Shown: piece after piece, positions 1-6,474 of the stretch
How the letters are laid out: every line of letters begins with the position of its first letter
How positions within the stretch are numbered: the first letter of the stretch is position 1
Assembly: GCA_017561205.1 (NCBI GenBank)
Contig: JAFZDL010000108.1
Span: 1 to 64,000, forward strand
Direction of reading: 5' to 3'
Origin: Oscillospiraceae bacterium
Lineage (GTDB): Bacteria > Bacillota > Clostridia > Oscillospirales > Oscillospiraceae
Length of the DNA: 64,000 nucleotides
The notes under the pieces: generated by a model
Told to the model about the DNA's origin: nothing
The model's input: only the letters and a program-made list of their open reading frames with translations
The model's database searches: none
Program-made: the position numbers and the translations under genes

Positions 1-38
1 CCCTTGCCGCATTCTTTGCCTTTAAGGTTTTTACCCAT
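1..38 (-). CDS. int: Tn916-type tyrosine integrase, 5' end only
   Basis: Only the first 12 codons are in the window, reading leftward from an ATG at 38 (MGKNLKGKECGK). A GGAGTTGATCAA stretch gives the ribosome binding site. The start matches the N-terminal AP2-like arm-binding region typical of Tn916-family site-specific recombinases. The gene lies directly downstream of an excisionase and a hairpin, which is the usual xis-int order. This family integrates and excises conjugative or mobilizable elements by strand exchange at att sites. The catalytic domain lies outside the window, so its integrity cannot be judged. Confidence 0.75.
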   Translation of the reverse strand, partial: MGKNLKGKECGK

Positions 39-67
39 TTGATCAACTCCTTTCTCGAAAATTAAGA

Positions 68-115
68 AAAGAGCCAATGCAACATTCAAGATTATATCGC
101 ATTGGCTCGATTTTT
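68..115 (-). other. xis-int intergenic hairpin (copy A)
   Basis: GAGCCAATGC pairs with GCATTGGCTC, and on the plus strand the stem is followed by GATTTTTT. It sits between xis and int. A second, longer version of the same structure and flanking sequence lies near 12,567-12,613. It may act as a terminator or attenuator, or as part of the recombination module. Confidence 0.6.
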
Positions 116-129
116 TCAATAGTGCAGGG

Positions 130-336
130 TTAAATTATCAACTTCTGACTGATGAATTGCTCAAATTCTTTGCGTTTCACCAGTTTCTTGGTGCCGACAT
201 AGAGGACAAAGGGGCAATTGGGAGTGCGAAGCAAGCTGTCGATCTTGTTAATACCGATGTTGCTGTACTCGGCAGCTTCCCGTATGGTCAATGTAACCTT
301 CAAATGGATCGGCACCTTATCAGGTGTGATCATCAT
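130..336 (-). CDS. xis: Excisionase, Tn916 Xis-like
   Basis: This 68-residue protein has the winged-helix/MerR-like layout of Tn916-family excisionases: a 'TIREAAEYSNIGINKI' helix-turn-helix (about residues 16-31) and a 'VGTKKLVKRKEFEQFI' C-terminal wing. Members bind arm sites and direct the integrase toward excision. The start is supported by GGAGGATAA just before ATGATG; either ATG could be used. It lies between the FtsK-like gene and int, the standard location. A decayed homologous stretch of its C-terminal end is seen around 12,620-12,665. Confidence 0.85.
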   Translation of the reverse strand: MMITPDKVPIHLKVTLTIREAAEYSNIGINKIDSLLRTPNCPFVLYVGTKKLVKRKEFEQFISQKLII

Positions 337-351
337 TTATCCTCCGTTCAG

Positions 352-1653
352 TTACAGATTGGTATCGTCGAACCAATAGGCTTGGAAAAGGGTGCCGTCG
401 TGGAGCAGGAAACGACCACGGGCATCCTTGGGGATTTGCTCCGCTGCAGCGGTGCTATCCAGGATAATTTGTGACAAGATGGTGTCAGCACGACCGCAGA
501 TCCGGCAGTTCACATTGTTCTTGATCTGACCGGACAGAATGTTGGCATCCGGACGCTGTGTGGCAAGAATCAGGTGGATGCCAAAAGCACGGCCTTGTCG
601 GGCAATCATGGAAAGCTTGCTTTCAATCTTGCCGACGATCTCTTTCTGCTCCTTCGTCAGACCGGTTTTGTCCAACACCTCCGCAATCTCGTCACAGGCG
701 AAAATATACCGTGGCAGGTCTTCTCCTGTGGTTTCGTTATAGCGGTCGATATTGGGTTGCCCAGAGGCTGCCAGCAAGGCTTTTCTGCGTTGCAGCTCGT
801 CCACAAGATTCGTAAGGAGTGCAAGTGTGGATTCTTCTTCAATGCACATGCGGCATTGCTTGTGCCAGACAGGCGGGAAATCCACACCGCCTTTGAAATC
901 AGCGATAGAAACAACCGCACCTTTCTTTAATGCCTGCATGAGGAGCAGCTTCAGCAGAATACTTTTTCCGCTGCCGGTAGATCCTCCTAAGAGAATGTGG
1001 GGTACTTTTACAAGATCCACAGTGACAGGTCCTGTAAAGCTTTCCCCCAAAGCCAGTATGAAAGGATTGTGGGAAAGGTACTTGTCATTCCAGTCTATCA
1101 CTTCCGGTAGATCTGTTCTGGCAGGTACGGTGTAAAGCAGGACACGACTCTTCCCAGACCCATATTTCATTTTGATGATGGTAATGTCCAGAATTGTTTC
1201 AATGGCTGCCTGCTTGTCCTCCCAGGTCTTCAGGGGGATACCTTGAGAACTAAACTCCCAGACTGAAATACGAGGATTCTGTTTGTCCTTGTACTTCCGT
1301 TTCAGCGCAGGAACCATATCGGTGTGGTTCACAAGACCAATGCTCCGCAGCTGATCCTGGGCCGCTTTCTTTCCAAGGGGAAACAGAATGAGTATGGTGA
1401 GAAATACGCCACCAGCCACCAGGTATACAGCAAAGATATGCTGCATTACCAAACTGGCTATGGGTGAAAGCAATGCGGTAGTTTCTGCGGTCAGTGCAAT
1501 CTCATCCTTTTTACTCCATACCAGGATTGCTCCTAATATGTAAAGCAAAACGAAAATCAGTTTCACAGGCGCGTCGGAGGTAGAACTGGGTCTGGGAAGA
1601 TGTTCCCGGAGACTGGAACGGCGTTGCAGCCGTTCCTTTTCAAACCGTCTCAT
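352..1653 (-). CDS. FtsK/SpoIIIE-type DNA translocase (TcpA-like coupling protein)
   Basis: This 433-residue membrane-anchored ATPase matches the Tn916 Orf21/ICEBs1 ConQ class. Two transmembrane segments (about 31-46 and 72-92) are followed by an FtsK motor domain with Walker A GGSTGSGKS (about 223-231), a DFKGG motif, and ACDE in the Walker B position. In these elements the protein couples relaxed DNA to the conjugation pore. The chosen ATG at 1653 has GGGAGG seven bases upstream and overlaps the end of rep by 14 bases; an upstream in-frame ATG at 1677 lacks such a site. No other conjugation genes are in view, so the element may be mobilizable only, or may have lost or placed elsewhere its secretion genes. 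Confidence 0.85.
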   Translation of the reverse strand: MRRFEKERLQRRSSLREHLPRPSSTSDAPVKLIFVLLYILGAILVWSKKDEIALTAETTALLSPIASLVMQHIFAVYLVAGGVFLTILILFPLGKKAAQDQLRSIGLVNHTDMVPALKRKYKDKQNPRISVWEFSSQGIPLKTWEDKQAAIETILDITIIKMKYGSGKSRVLLYTVPARTDLPEVIDWNDKYLSHNPFILALGESFTGPVTVDLVKVPHILLGGSTGSGKSILLKLLLMQALKKGAVVSIADFKGGVDFPPVWHKQCRMCIEEESTLALLTNLVDELQRRKALLAASGQPNIDRYNETTGEDLPRYIFACDEIAEVLDKTGLTKEQKEIVGKIESKLSMIARQGRAFGIHLILATQRPDANILSGQIKNNVNCRICGRADTILSQIILDSTAAAEQIPKDARGRFLLHDGTLFQAYWFDDTNL

Positions 1654-2590
1654 GAGGTACCTCCCGGATGGTTCCATCCTTCCGAAACTCCGTTACCGTG
1701 TGAATCCGGCGCAGAAAGGCATTCCAGGTTTCCAGCTTGTCCTTGTGGATATCTTTGTATTGCTCATCCAAAGGAATGTTGGAAGTGATGTACACAGTAA
1801 GGTAGCAGGCAATCCGATCGTGGTACCGGGCAGGCAGCATCAGCGGATAGATATCCAGTAGGTTCAGCATCATAGAAATGGGTATCTCAGAATGGAATTC
1901 CTCAAATACCAATACCGACTGTCCCTTATAGGCGTCAAACTGGACATTACCTCTTGCGGGGTAGTGGGTGATGCGGCAGATCTCCTCCGCAGGGTGCTTT
2001 TCAAAAATGCTTCGGGTCTTGCCAGTACCGCTGTCTCCCCAAAGATAATGGACCTTGATAAACCGGTTTTCCGTTAAATACTTTTCAAACCGGATATCCT
2101 GACGGAGTTTATCGATGTGCTCCAGATGGAAAGCAAAGCTGGGATCAATAGCGAGGATCTCCTTATTGCTCATTCCTTCCTTTACACATTGCAAAAGCTT
2201 GGCGTACTTGGGGCTTTTCTCAGAAGCCTCATCGGGCAATTCACCGAACTCTTTGAAAGTGCCTTCCACACGAGTCTCCGATTTGTCAGTGTCTACCCAT
2301 TTGCCTTCCTTGCGGATATAGGCTCGGTTATCCTGAACTGTTCCGTGGGCTCTGTCAATGTGGGCGGTAGGAAACCGCTTCTTGACTGTGCCGAACCGCA
2401 TAGGCGAGGATGAGTACAGGAAAAGGTGCGTGTGATATGTCCCGGATTCACCAATCTCATCCGCCATGCAGAAGTAGTCAGGGTTAAACTTCTGCGCGCG
2501 GTCGATGATCTCATCGTGGGTCATACCGTGGTCTTGGGGGTTGTTGATGGTCAACAGCCATTTGCGTGATTGGGTATAGCTTTCGTACAT
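1640..2590 (-). CDS. rep: CRESS-DNA-type rolling-circle replication initiator (HUH endonuclease + SF3 helicase)
   Basis: This 316-residue Rep has both halves of a CRESS-DNA virus/plasmid initiator. The nuclease part shows motif I WLLTINNP (11-18), motif II HTHLFLY (53-59, the metal-binding HUH pair) and motif III YIRK with the catalytic Tyr91. The helicase part shows Walker A GDSGTGKT (185-192), Walker B VLVFEE (226-231) and motif C YITSN (267-271). Such proteins nick a stem-loop origin and drive rolling-circle replication. A matching TAGTATTAC stem-loop lies 35 bases upstream of the start codon. The start is preceded by AGGAGGAAAATTGAGCT. Bacterial CRESS-like Reps are known from plasmids and integrated elements; Tn916 itself uses an unrelated Rep_trans relaxase in this position. 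Confidence 0.88.
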   Translation of the reverse strand: MYESYTQSRKWLLTINNPQDHGMTHDEIIDRAQKFNPDYFCMADEIGESGTYHTHLFLYSSSPMRFGTVKKRFPTAHIDRAHGTVQDNRAYIRKEGKWVDTDKSETRVEGTFKEFGELPDEASEKSPKYAKLLQCVKEGMSNKEILAIDPSFAFHLEHIDKLRQDIRFEKYLTENRFIKVHYLWGDSGTGKTRSIFEKHPAEEICRITHYPARGNVQFDAYKGQSVLVFEEFHSEIPISMMLNLLDIYPLMLPARYHDRIACYLTVYITSNIPLDEQYKDIHKDKLETWNAFLRRIHTVTEFRKDGTIREVPHETV

Positions 2591-2624
2591 AGCTCAATTT
2601 TCCTCCTTTTTGCTACTGCTACTT

Positions 2625-2657
2625 CGCTCGCATAGGTAATACTAACCTATGCGAGCG
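2625..2657 (-). other. Predicted CRESS-type rolling-circle origin stem-loop
   Basis: A perfect 13-bp inverted repeat (2625-2637 with 2645-2657) encloses a 7-base loop. On the minus strand the loop and its junction read TAGTATTAC (plus coordinates 2644-2636), identical to the circovirus-type nonanucleotide that Rep nicks between T7 and A8. It sits 35 bases upstream of the CRESS-like rep, the position expected for its cognate origin. The match is read directly from sequence; nicking is inferred. Confidence 0.8.
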
Positions 2658-2678
2658 GGGACGCTCCCGCGTGAGGCC

Positions 2679-2715
2679 GGGGGATATTTTTCTTATGGGA
2701 AAAATATGAACCCCC
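2679..2715. other. Second hairpin beside the predicted origin
   Basis: GGGGGATATTTTTC (2679-2692) pairs with GAAAAATAT, then after a GAA bulge with CCCCC (2699-2715). It lies between the 103-aa gene and the origin. It may be a terminator for that gene or an accessory origin element; the sequence does not decide. Confidence 0.5.
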
Positions 2716-2752
2716 AGCCATCCCGCGGGCGTGTCCGCAGCAATAGGCAGAA

Positions 2753-3064
2753 TTAATCCACGAGGAAAATGCCGCTGGCCTTGGCAGAGAACTGGAGCTT
2801 GCCCTGAGACTCATAGCCGGTCACGACCAGGTCAGTAAACTCCACATCCACAAAGCCTTCCGGCTGTTCCATTTGCTGAGGTCCGTCGATGCGCACACTC
2901 AGTTTTTCCAGGCGATGTTCTGCCAGGCACACCACATAGCGGTAGCCGGTCACGGTCTCAGTCCGTTTGCCGTCCTTATACTCGTAGGCGGGCATCACAT
3001 CAACCAGCAACATCTTACGGCCCAAACTGGCCGGGTCGATCCGAAGATCACGAAGGTTAAGCAT
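2753..3064 (-). CDS. Small conserved mobile-element protein, possibly DUF961-like
   Basis: This 103-residue soluble protein has no catalytic motif that I recognise. It has a mixed beta pattern, starts 'LNLRDLRIDP', and ends 'SAKASGIFLVD'. Its position immediately upstream of the replication/coupling genes and its size resemble the Orf22/Orf23 (YdcP, DUF961) proteins of Tn916/ICEBs1 elements, but the sequence resemblance is weak and this is an inference. The start is supported by AAGGAGTTGGTTAT before the ATG. It is probably cotranscribed with rep unless the two hairpins at 2625-2715 separate them. Confidence 0.6.
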   Translation of the reverse strand: MLNLRDLRIDPASLGRKMLLVDVMPAYEYKDGKRTETVTGYRYVVCLAEHRLEKLSVRIDGPQQMEQPEGFVDVEFTDLVVTGYESQGKLQFSAKASGIFLVD

Positions 3065-3169
3065 ATAACCAACTCCTTAAAATAGTAGTACTGCCACTGG
3101 CCGGTAGCAGCCTAAGTAGTCACGAGCTCCTTGACTGAGTCTATGGTAACATACATAAGCGGACAGGTC

Positions 3170-3185
3170 TTTGCACGCGTGCAAA
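3170..3185. promoter_or_regulatory. Perfect 16-bp palindrome, candidate operator
   Basis: TTTGCACGCGTGCAAA is a perfect palindrome. It lies about 105 bases upstream of the 103-aa gene start and just downstream of the XRE regulator's terminator. It is a plausible repressor-binding site controlling the rep/transfer genes. Binding is inferred only. Confidence 0.45.
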
Positions 3186-3201
3186 TCTGAAAAATAATTT
3201 T

Positions 3202-3231
3202 CCGGCACCTTGTTTTGTAACAAGATGCCGG
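3202..3231 (-). terminator. Rho-independent terminator after the XRE gene
   Basis: CCGGCAcCTTGTT pairs with AACAAGaTGCCGG. On the minus strand the stem is followed by AAAATTATTTTTC. It ends the regulator transcript eight bases past its stop codon. Confidence 0.7.
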
Positions 3232-3238
3232 TAGAGGG

Positions 3239-3616
3239 CTATGGTTTTGTCAGTGTGGAATAACCGTGTTCATCCAAAAGCTCATAGGTTTTATCTAAAT
3301 TGAGGTTATCATGAATGGCGGTCATCCACAAAGGAAAGTATGGAAATGCTGCAAAGAACAACTCCCTGGATTCTTCCTCGTTTAATTCAAGAACACGGGT
3401 AATGAGCATAATGGTCTCCATCGTAGGCGTGTAGGGATTACCATTGTTCCCATAACCGTTTATGATTCTTGAAATAGTAGACGGTTCTAGACTGCATTCT
3501 GTAGCAAGTTTTGACGAGGAAATGCCCTTGTCTTTAAGATGGCGTTGTAATAATAATGATAATTTTGTGTTGGGGCTTTGCTTGGGTTGGTTCTTACCCA
3601 AGGCAAATTCCTTCAA
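3239..3616 (-). CDS. XRE-family transcriptional regulator of the element
   Basis: This 125-residue protein has an N-terminal helix-turn-helix of the XRE/Cro type: 'GISSSKLATECSLEPSTISRI' lies at about residues 31-51 and the region after it holds a basic 'INGYGN' turn. The C-terminal half is helical and acidic, with no enzyme motif. It probably controls transfer or excision genes of the integrated element. The start is unusual: the first codon here is TTG at 3616, directly after the stop of a 31-codon ORF with a strong ribosome binding site, so translation may be coupled. A later TTG (residue 6, preceded by AAGGAATTT) is an alternative. Confidence 0.75.
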   Translation of the reverse strand: MKEFALGKNQPKQSPNTKLSLLLQRHLKDKGISSSKLATECSLEPSTISRIINGYGNNGNPYTPTMETIMLITRVLELNEEESRELFFAAFPYFPLWMTAIHDNLNLDKTYELLDEHGYSTLTKP

Positions 3617-3620
3617 TTAT

Positions 3621-3713
3621 CTATTTCGTGATAGAACCCTGCGGGCCGGAGGTGGTCTGTGTGGTTTGTTTACGGACTGCTTGGTGGATATTTGAATTCA
3701 GGTCAAATACCAT
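3621..3713 (-). CDS. 31-aa leader ORF upstream of the XRE gene
   Basis: An ATG at 3713 is preceded at good distance by GGAGGTG (a near-perfect Shine-Dalgarno). It opens a 31-codon frame rich in Gln and Thr (for example KQTTQTTSG), ending at TAG 3621-3623, four bases before the XRE start codon. It does not resemble a known family. The tight spacing suggests either a leader peptide that couples translation to the regulator or a very small element protein. Real expression is unproven. Confidence 0.5.
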   Translation of the reverse strand: MVFDLNSNIHQAVRKQTTQTTSGPQGSITK

Positions 3714-3810
3714 AAGCAACCACCTCCTTCGTGAAAATGCGTCAATGTGAATAGTCGTACTATCCACCTCCGACGCGCAAAGCCCATCACCTTAGCTGTC
3801 ATATAGATAC

Positions 3811-3846
3811 AAAAAGAGTACAGTCAAAAACGGCTGTACTCTTTTT
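3811..3846. terminator. Strong bidirectional terminator
   Basis: A perfect 13-bp stem, AAAAAGAGTACAG (3811-3823) with CTGTACTCTTTTT (3834-3846), has U-rich 3' flanks on both strands. On the minus strand it ends the candidate structured RNA that starts near 4,710. Confidence 0.85.
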
Positions 3847-4024
3847 GTTAGGTTGCATTGCATCCAAAATATTAAATTGAAACAGTGTTAACTACGTCGT
3901 TTGGGCATAGTAACCCTGTTGTGGCTGGAAACAAAAATACTCGGACACTTTAGATTGCTTGCGCAAAACATCGAAACTTTAATAACTATCCTAAAGGGCA
4001 TAGTATCCCTAGGAAGGCTCGGCG

Positions 4025-4324
4025 AAGTTAACGATCATTTCGACCGGGTAGATTGGGCTTTCTTCCACAAATAGTGCAGAAGGGGTTGCCGTCATCTACC
4101 AGCGCGGCAACCATAAGCATTGGCAAGTTAACGATCATCTCGACCGGGTAGACTAGGCTTTCTTCTGTAAATTGCACAGAAGGGATTGCCGTCATCTACC
4201 AGCGCGGCAACCATAAGCATTAGCAAGTTAACGATCATCTCGACCGGATAGATTTGCCTACTCCTGCAAATAGTGCAGAAGACGATTGCCTTCATCTATC
4301 AACGTGGCAACCTTCGAGCTAGCA
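4025..4324. repeat. Three tandem 100-nt repeats
   Basis: Each unit begins AAGTTAACGATCAT at 4025, 4125 and 4225 and contains CGACCGG(G/A)TAGA and a CATCTA(C/T)C core. Identity is high between units 1 and 2 and lower in unit 3. There is no unique spacer between repeats, so this is not a CRISPR array. A diverged fourth copy lies at 4414-4510. Confidence 0.9.
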
Positions 4325-4717
4325 TCCTGTGTCTTGCCAACGCAAGACTAATAAACATGTAGTGAAGAAGTTTTTGTACCTCAAAAAGGGCATAGCATCC
4401 CTAGGGAGGTCAGAGGTAATTAACGGTCCGTAGAACGGGCAGACTTTCTCGCTCCTGTGGGTAGTACAGAAGACGGTTGCTGCCACCTGCCAGACCAGCA
4501 ACCACGAAGGAAGTAAACTAAACGGTCTATCATCGTAAACTGTGTGCTTATAAAAGCAATAATGAAACTATCATCCAATATACCCAGAATTCCTGATCAC
4601 CATTGACCGATAGCTGGCGCAGGTGGACATATTGGAGAACAAAGAGAATTCCTCGCAGTGTCTTGGTCCCCACACAACCCGCAGCAGACCAAAACCTGTG
4701 TAATCTTTGTTATCTAC

Positions 4718-4746
4718 ACTATACCACATATTTCCTCTAAAAGTAA
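4718..4746 (-). promoter_or_regulatory. Minus-strand promoter for the structured RNA
   Basis: On the minus strand the -10 is TATAGT with an extended TGG (plus 4718-4723). A weak -35 TTACTT (4741-4746) lies 17 bases upstream. Transcription would begin near 4,711 and read leftward. Confidence 0.5.
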
Positions 4747-4786
4747 GAACTAATTGTAAATTCTCGTGATAATGTGTCTATTGTTT

Positions 4787-5374
4787 CTAAATTTTGTTTG
4801 TTTCCCGGTGCTTGTCCGGTGGATAGTACGGCTTGCGCTCGTTGGGTATATCACTCCAACAGGAACTGATGTTATATTTCTTGCAGTACTCATAAGCTTC
4901 TTCGCCAAGCCACGCCCTGGTTTTCTCTAGATTTTGAACCTGCCGGCCATCTGTTTCGTGACTTCTCCAGCCCTTGAAATAGATTTTATCAGAATCGGGC
5001 ACATCGCGTTTTTTGTGAACCGCAATTTCGTGGGGCTCAACTTTTCTGCCGGAGTACTTTTGAGGAATCTGCGAAGCAAAATACAACATCAGCTTAAAAG
5101 ATGTTAATACCTCATCATTCTTGTTAAGTTTTAAGAGTTTACGCAAATAGTAATATACATCATCCGGCATATCATCAAGAACATAGCCTTTATGCAGACA
5201 CAAGGTGAAAAAGAAATTGTAATCCACAACGCCAAACAGGAGTTCAAAGGGTTGGCGGTCAAGAAGAACGATCACCTCAAATCGCAAATTGGCATAGCTA
5301 AAGGAGAACTTATCCAGTTTTGCTTTGTTTCGCCCCATGTCCTGCAATAAAGGTCTTATCTGATATAACGTCAT
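4787..5374 (-). CDS. Uncharacterised element protein, DUF6037-like
   Basis: This 195-residue soluble protein is rich in aromatic and charged residues and has no membrane segment or catalytic signature that I recognise. Its N-terminal half ('FSFSYANLRFEVIVLLDRQP') and the general layout recall DUF6037 proteins of Firmicutes mobile elements; that assignment is tentative. ATG at 5374 is preferred because GGAAGGAG lies eight bases upstream; a GTG three codons earlier overlaps that site. It lies between the structured RNA and an XRE regulator, so it belongs to the element's cargo or control region. Confidence 0.6.
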   Translation of the reverse strand: MTLYQIRPLLQDMGRNKAKLDKFSFSYANLRFEVIVLLDRQPFELLFGVVDYNFFFTLCLHKGYVLDDMPDDVYYYLRKLLKLNKNDEVLTSFKLMLYFASQIPQKYSGRKVEPHEIAVHKKRDVPDSDKIYFKGWRSHETDGRQVQNLEKTRAWLGEEAYEYCKKYNISSCWSDIPNERKPYYPPDKHRETNKI

Positions 5375-5410
5375 GCATAACACTCCTTCCTAATTAACGA
5401 GATAGTAAAC

Positions 5411-5443
5411 AAAAACCGCCTGCAAGCATAGTGCCTGCAGGCG
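5411..5443 (-). terminator. Rho-independent terminator after the second XRE gene
   Basis: CGCCTGCA (5417-5424) pairs with TGCAGGCG (5436-5443). On the minus strand the stem is followed by GTTTTTG. It lies just past the stop of the 104-aa regulator. Confidence 0.75.
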
Positions 5444-5449
5444 TATAAC

Positions 5450-5764
5450 TTACATTTTATCAATCAGCAAAAATACAGCATTTTGTTGATCTTCGCTGAG
5501 TCTGTTCCAACGGTCCAAAAGCTTCTTTTGGGATGCGGTAAGAGAAACGGCAGTATTTTCTTCCGCAAAAAGCTGAGACAATGTGATGCCAAATGCGCTG
5601 CAGATTTTTTCCAACGAGGGAATAGTGGGGATTAATTTTTTACGATACCAGGAGGAGATGGTAGACTGGGGCAGACCGGAATGTTCAGCTAACTGATACT
5701 CTGTCCAACCTCTTTCTTCACGGTGTTTTGTGATAGTTGCAAGAATGTCTTTCACAATACTCAC
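5450..5764 (-). CDS. XRE-family regulator (SinR/Cro-like)
   Basis: This 104-residue protein carries an N-terminal helix-turn-helix ('EYQLAEHSGLPQSTISSWYR', about residues 22-41) and a short helical tail ('SEDQQNAVFLLIDKM') typical of small XRE repressors. It is divergent from the SLOG gene, and the 106-base gap holds a TATAAT promoter and an inverted repeat that it could bind, so autoregulation and control of the SLOG gene are likely. The start is preceded by AAGGAGTGAGT. It has its own terminator. Confidence 0.85.
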   Translation of the reverse strand: MSIVKDILATITKHREERGWTEYQLAEHSGLPQSTISSWYRKKLIPTIPSLEKICSAFGITLSQLFAEENTAVSLTASQKKLLDRWNRLSEDQQNAVFLLIDKM

Positions 5765-5806
5765 TCCTTTGCTTGCGTTCTTCGTTAATTATACTTTAAT
5801 AAATCG

Positions 5807-5850
5807 TTGCATTTTAATAATTTATGTCGTATAATATTTACGATATACGC
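5807..5850 (+). promoter_or_regulatory. Promoter and candidate operator upstream of the SLOG gene
   Basis: A -35 TTGCAT (5807-5812), a 17-base spacer and a -10 TATAAT (5830-5835) face the SLOG gene. TCGTA (5827-5831) and TACGA form an inverted repeat over the -10, a good place for the divergent XRE protein to act. Confidence 0.6.
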
Positions 5851-5870
5851 AAGCAAGGGTGTAAGATAAT

Positions 5871-6347
5871 ATGGAAAGAAAAAGCTGCTTTTTTATCGGC
5901 CACAGGGAAGCAACAAGCGAACTGCTCCCAGCACTGAAACAGACTGTTGCGGAACATATATCTGAGTATGGGGTAACGGAGTTTATTGTGGGCGGTTATG
6001 GTGGTTTTGATCACTTAGCAGCCGAGGTGGTTATTTCATTAAAGCAACAATATCCCCAAATAACTTTGTCTCTGTTGATTCCATATCATCCGGTAGAAAG
6101 GCCGATTGAAACACCGCCTGGTTTTGATAATACCTATTATCCTCCCGGAATGGAGAAGGTGCCACGCAAGCTGGCTATTGTCCGGGCAAACCGGCATATG
6201 GTTGATCATGTGGATTACCTAATTGCGTACGCCTGGCATCCAGCTAGTAACGCACGGGATTTGGTTGAGTATGCAGAGAAAAGGAATGTCGAAGTTACAA
6301 ATCTGGGGCAGGATCGAGTATTCTTGTTTCTGGGTGTGCAAAAGTGA
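5871..6347 (+). CDS. SLOG-domain protein (DUF1273/YpsA-like)
   Basis: This 158-residue protein has the Rossmann-like SLOG layout: an initial beta strand with 'FIGHRE' (about 8-13), a helix, then the 'FIVGGYGGFDHLAAEVV' nucleotide-binding stretch (about 38-54). SLOG proteins sense or process nucleotide-derived ligands; many sit in stress, antiphage or mobile-element loci. Here the gene is divergent from an XRE repressor. The middle 'ERPIETPPGFDNTYYPP' segment is usual for the small YpsA-like subgroup. The exact ligand is unknown. Confidence 0.75.
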   Translation: MERKSCFFIGHREATSELLPALKQTVAEHISEYGVTEFIVGGYGGFDHLAAEVVISLKQQYPQITLSLLIPYHPVERPIETPPGFDNTYYPPGMEKVPRKLAIVRANRHMVDHVDYLIAYAWHPASNARDLVEYAEKRNVEVTNLGQDRVFLFLGVQK

Positions 6348-6382
6348 GGGTTATAGCACAAATCTGAATTTGCTATAATGTG

Positions 6383-6433
6383 TTGCAATTTGTCGAAATT
6401 TGCCATATAATTAAATCATGAATGATTATTCAT
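6383..6433 (+). promoter_or_regulatory. Promoter of the SPFH operon with inverted repeat
   Basis: -35 TTGCAA (6383-6388), 17-base spacer, -10 TATAAT (6406-6411). Immediately downstream is ATGAAT-GATT-ATTCAT (6418-6433), a perfect 6-bp inverted repeat placed where a repressor could block elongation or initiation. Confidence 0.65.
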
Positions 6434-6474
6434 TTATCCCACAAGTATAGAAAAATTCAAAGGGGGACTTAACC

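Larger units (their letters stand above)
3811..4711 (-). ncRNA. Candidate large structured noncoding RNA (~0.9 kb) with 100-nt repeats
   Basis: No credible coding frame fills 3,714-4,786. The stretch contains three direct repeats at exactly 100-nt start-to-start spacing (from 4025, 4125 and 4225), a diverged fourth (4414-4510), and three copies of GGGCATAG(T/C)A(A/T)CCC (3903, 3996, 4388). Every unit holds two hairpins: CTTCTGC-type (4062/4076, 4162/4176, 4261/4275, 4452/4466) and GGTTGCCG-type (4084/4105 and equivalents). Changes between units keep pairing if the minus strand is transcribed (G-U wobbles) but would create A-C mismatches on the plus strand. The fourth unit shows a compensatory GGTTGCTG/CAGCAACC. 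A minus-strand promoter (4718-4746) and the terminator at 3811-3846 bound it. It could belong to a known large-RNA class such as ROOL or GOLLD; I cannot assign it. Confidence 0.65.

Noticed and set aside
2625..2657. The hairpin before rep read as a plain transcription terminator
   Set aside because: There is no U-run on either side, and the loop carries the exact TAGTATTAC nonamer on the rep strand, which a terminator would not need.
4025..4324. Regular 100-nt repeats that could be taken for a CRISPR array
   Set aside because: Repeats are contiguous without unique spacers, 100 nt long, and no cas genes are in the window. Covarying hairpins fit a structured RNA instead.
3714..4786. Short open frames such as a 60-codon one at 4319-4501
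   Set aside because: No ribosome binding sites, no protein-like composition, and they run through hairpin repeats whose substitutions follow base pairing, not codons.
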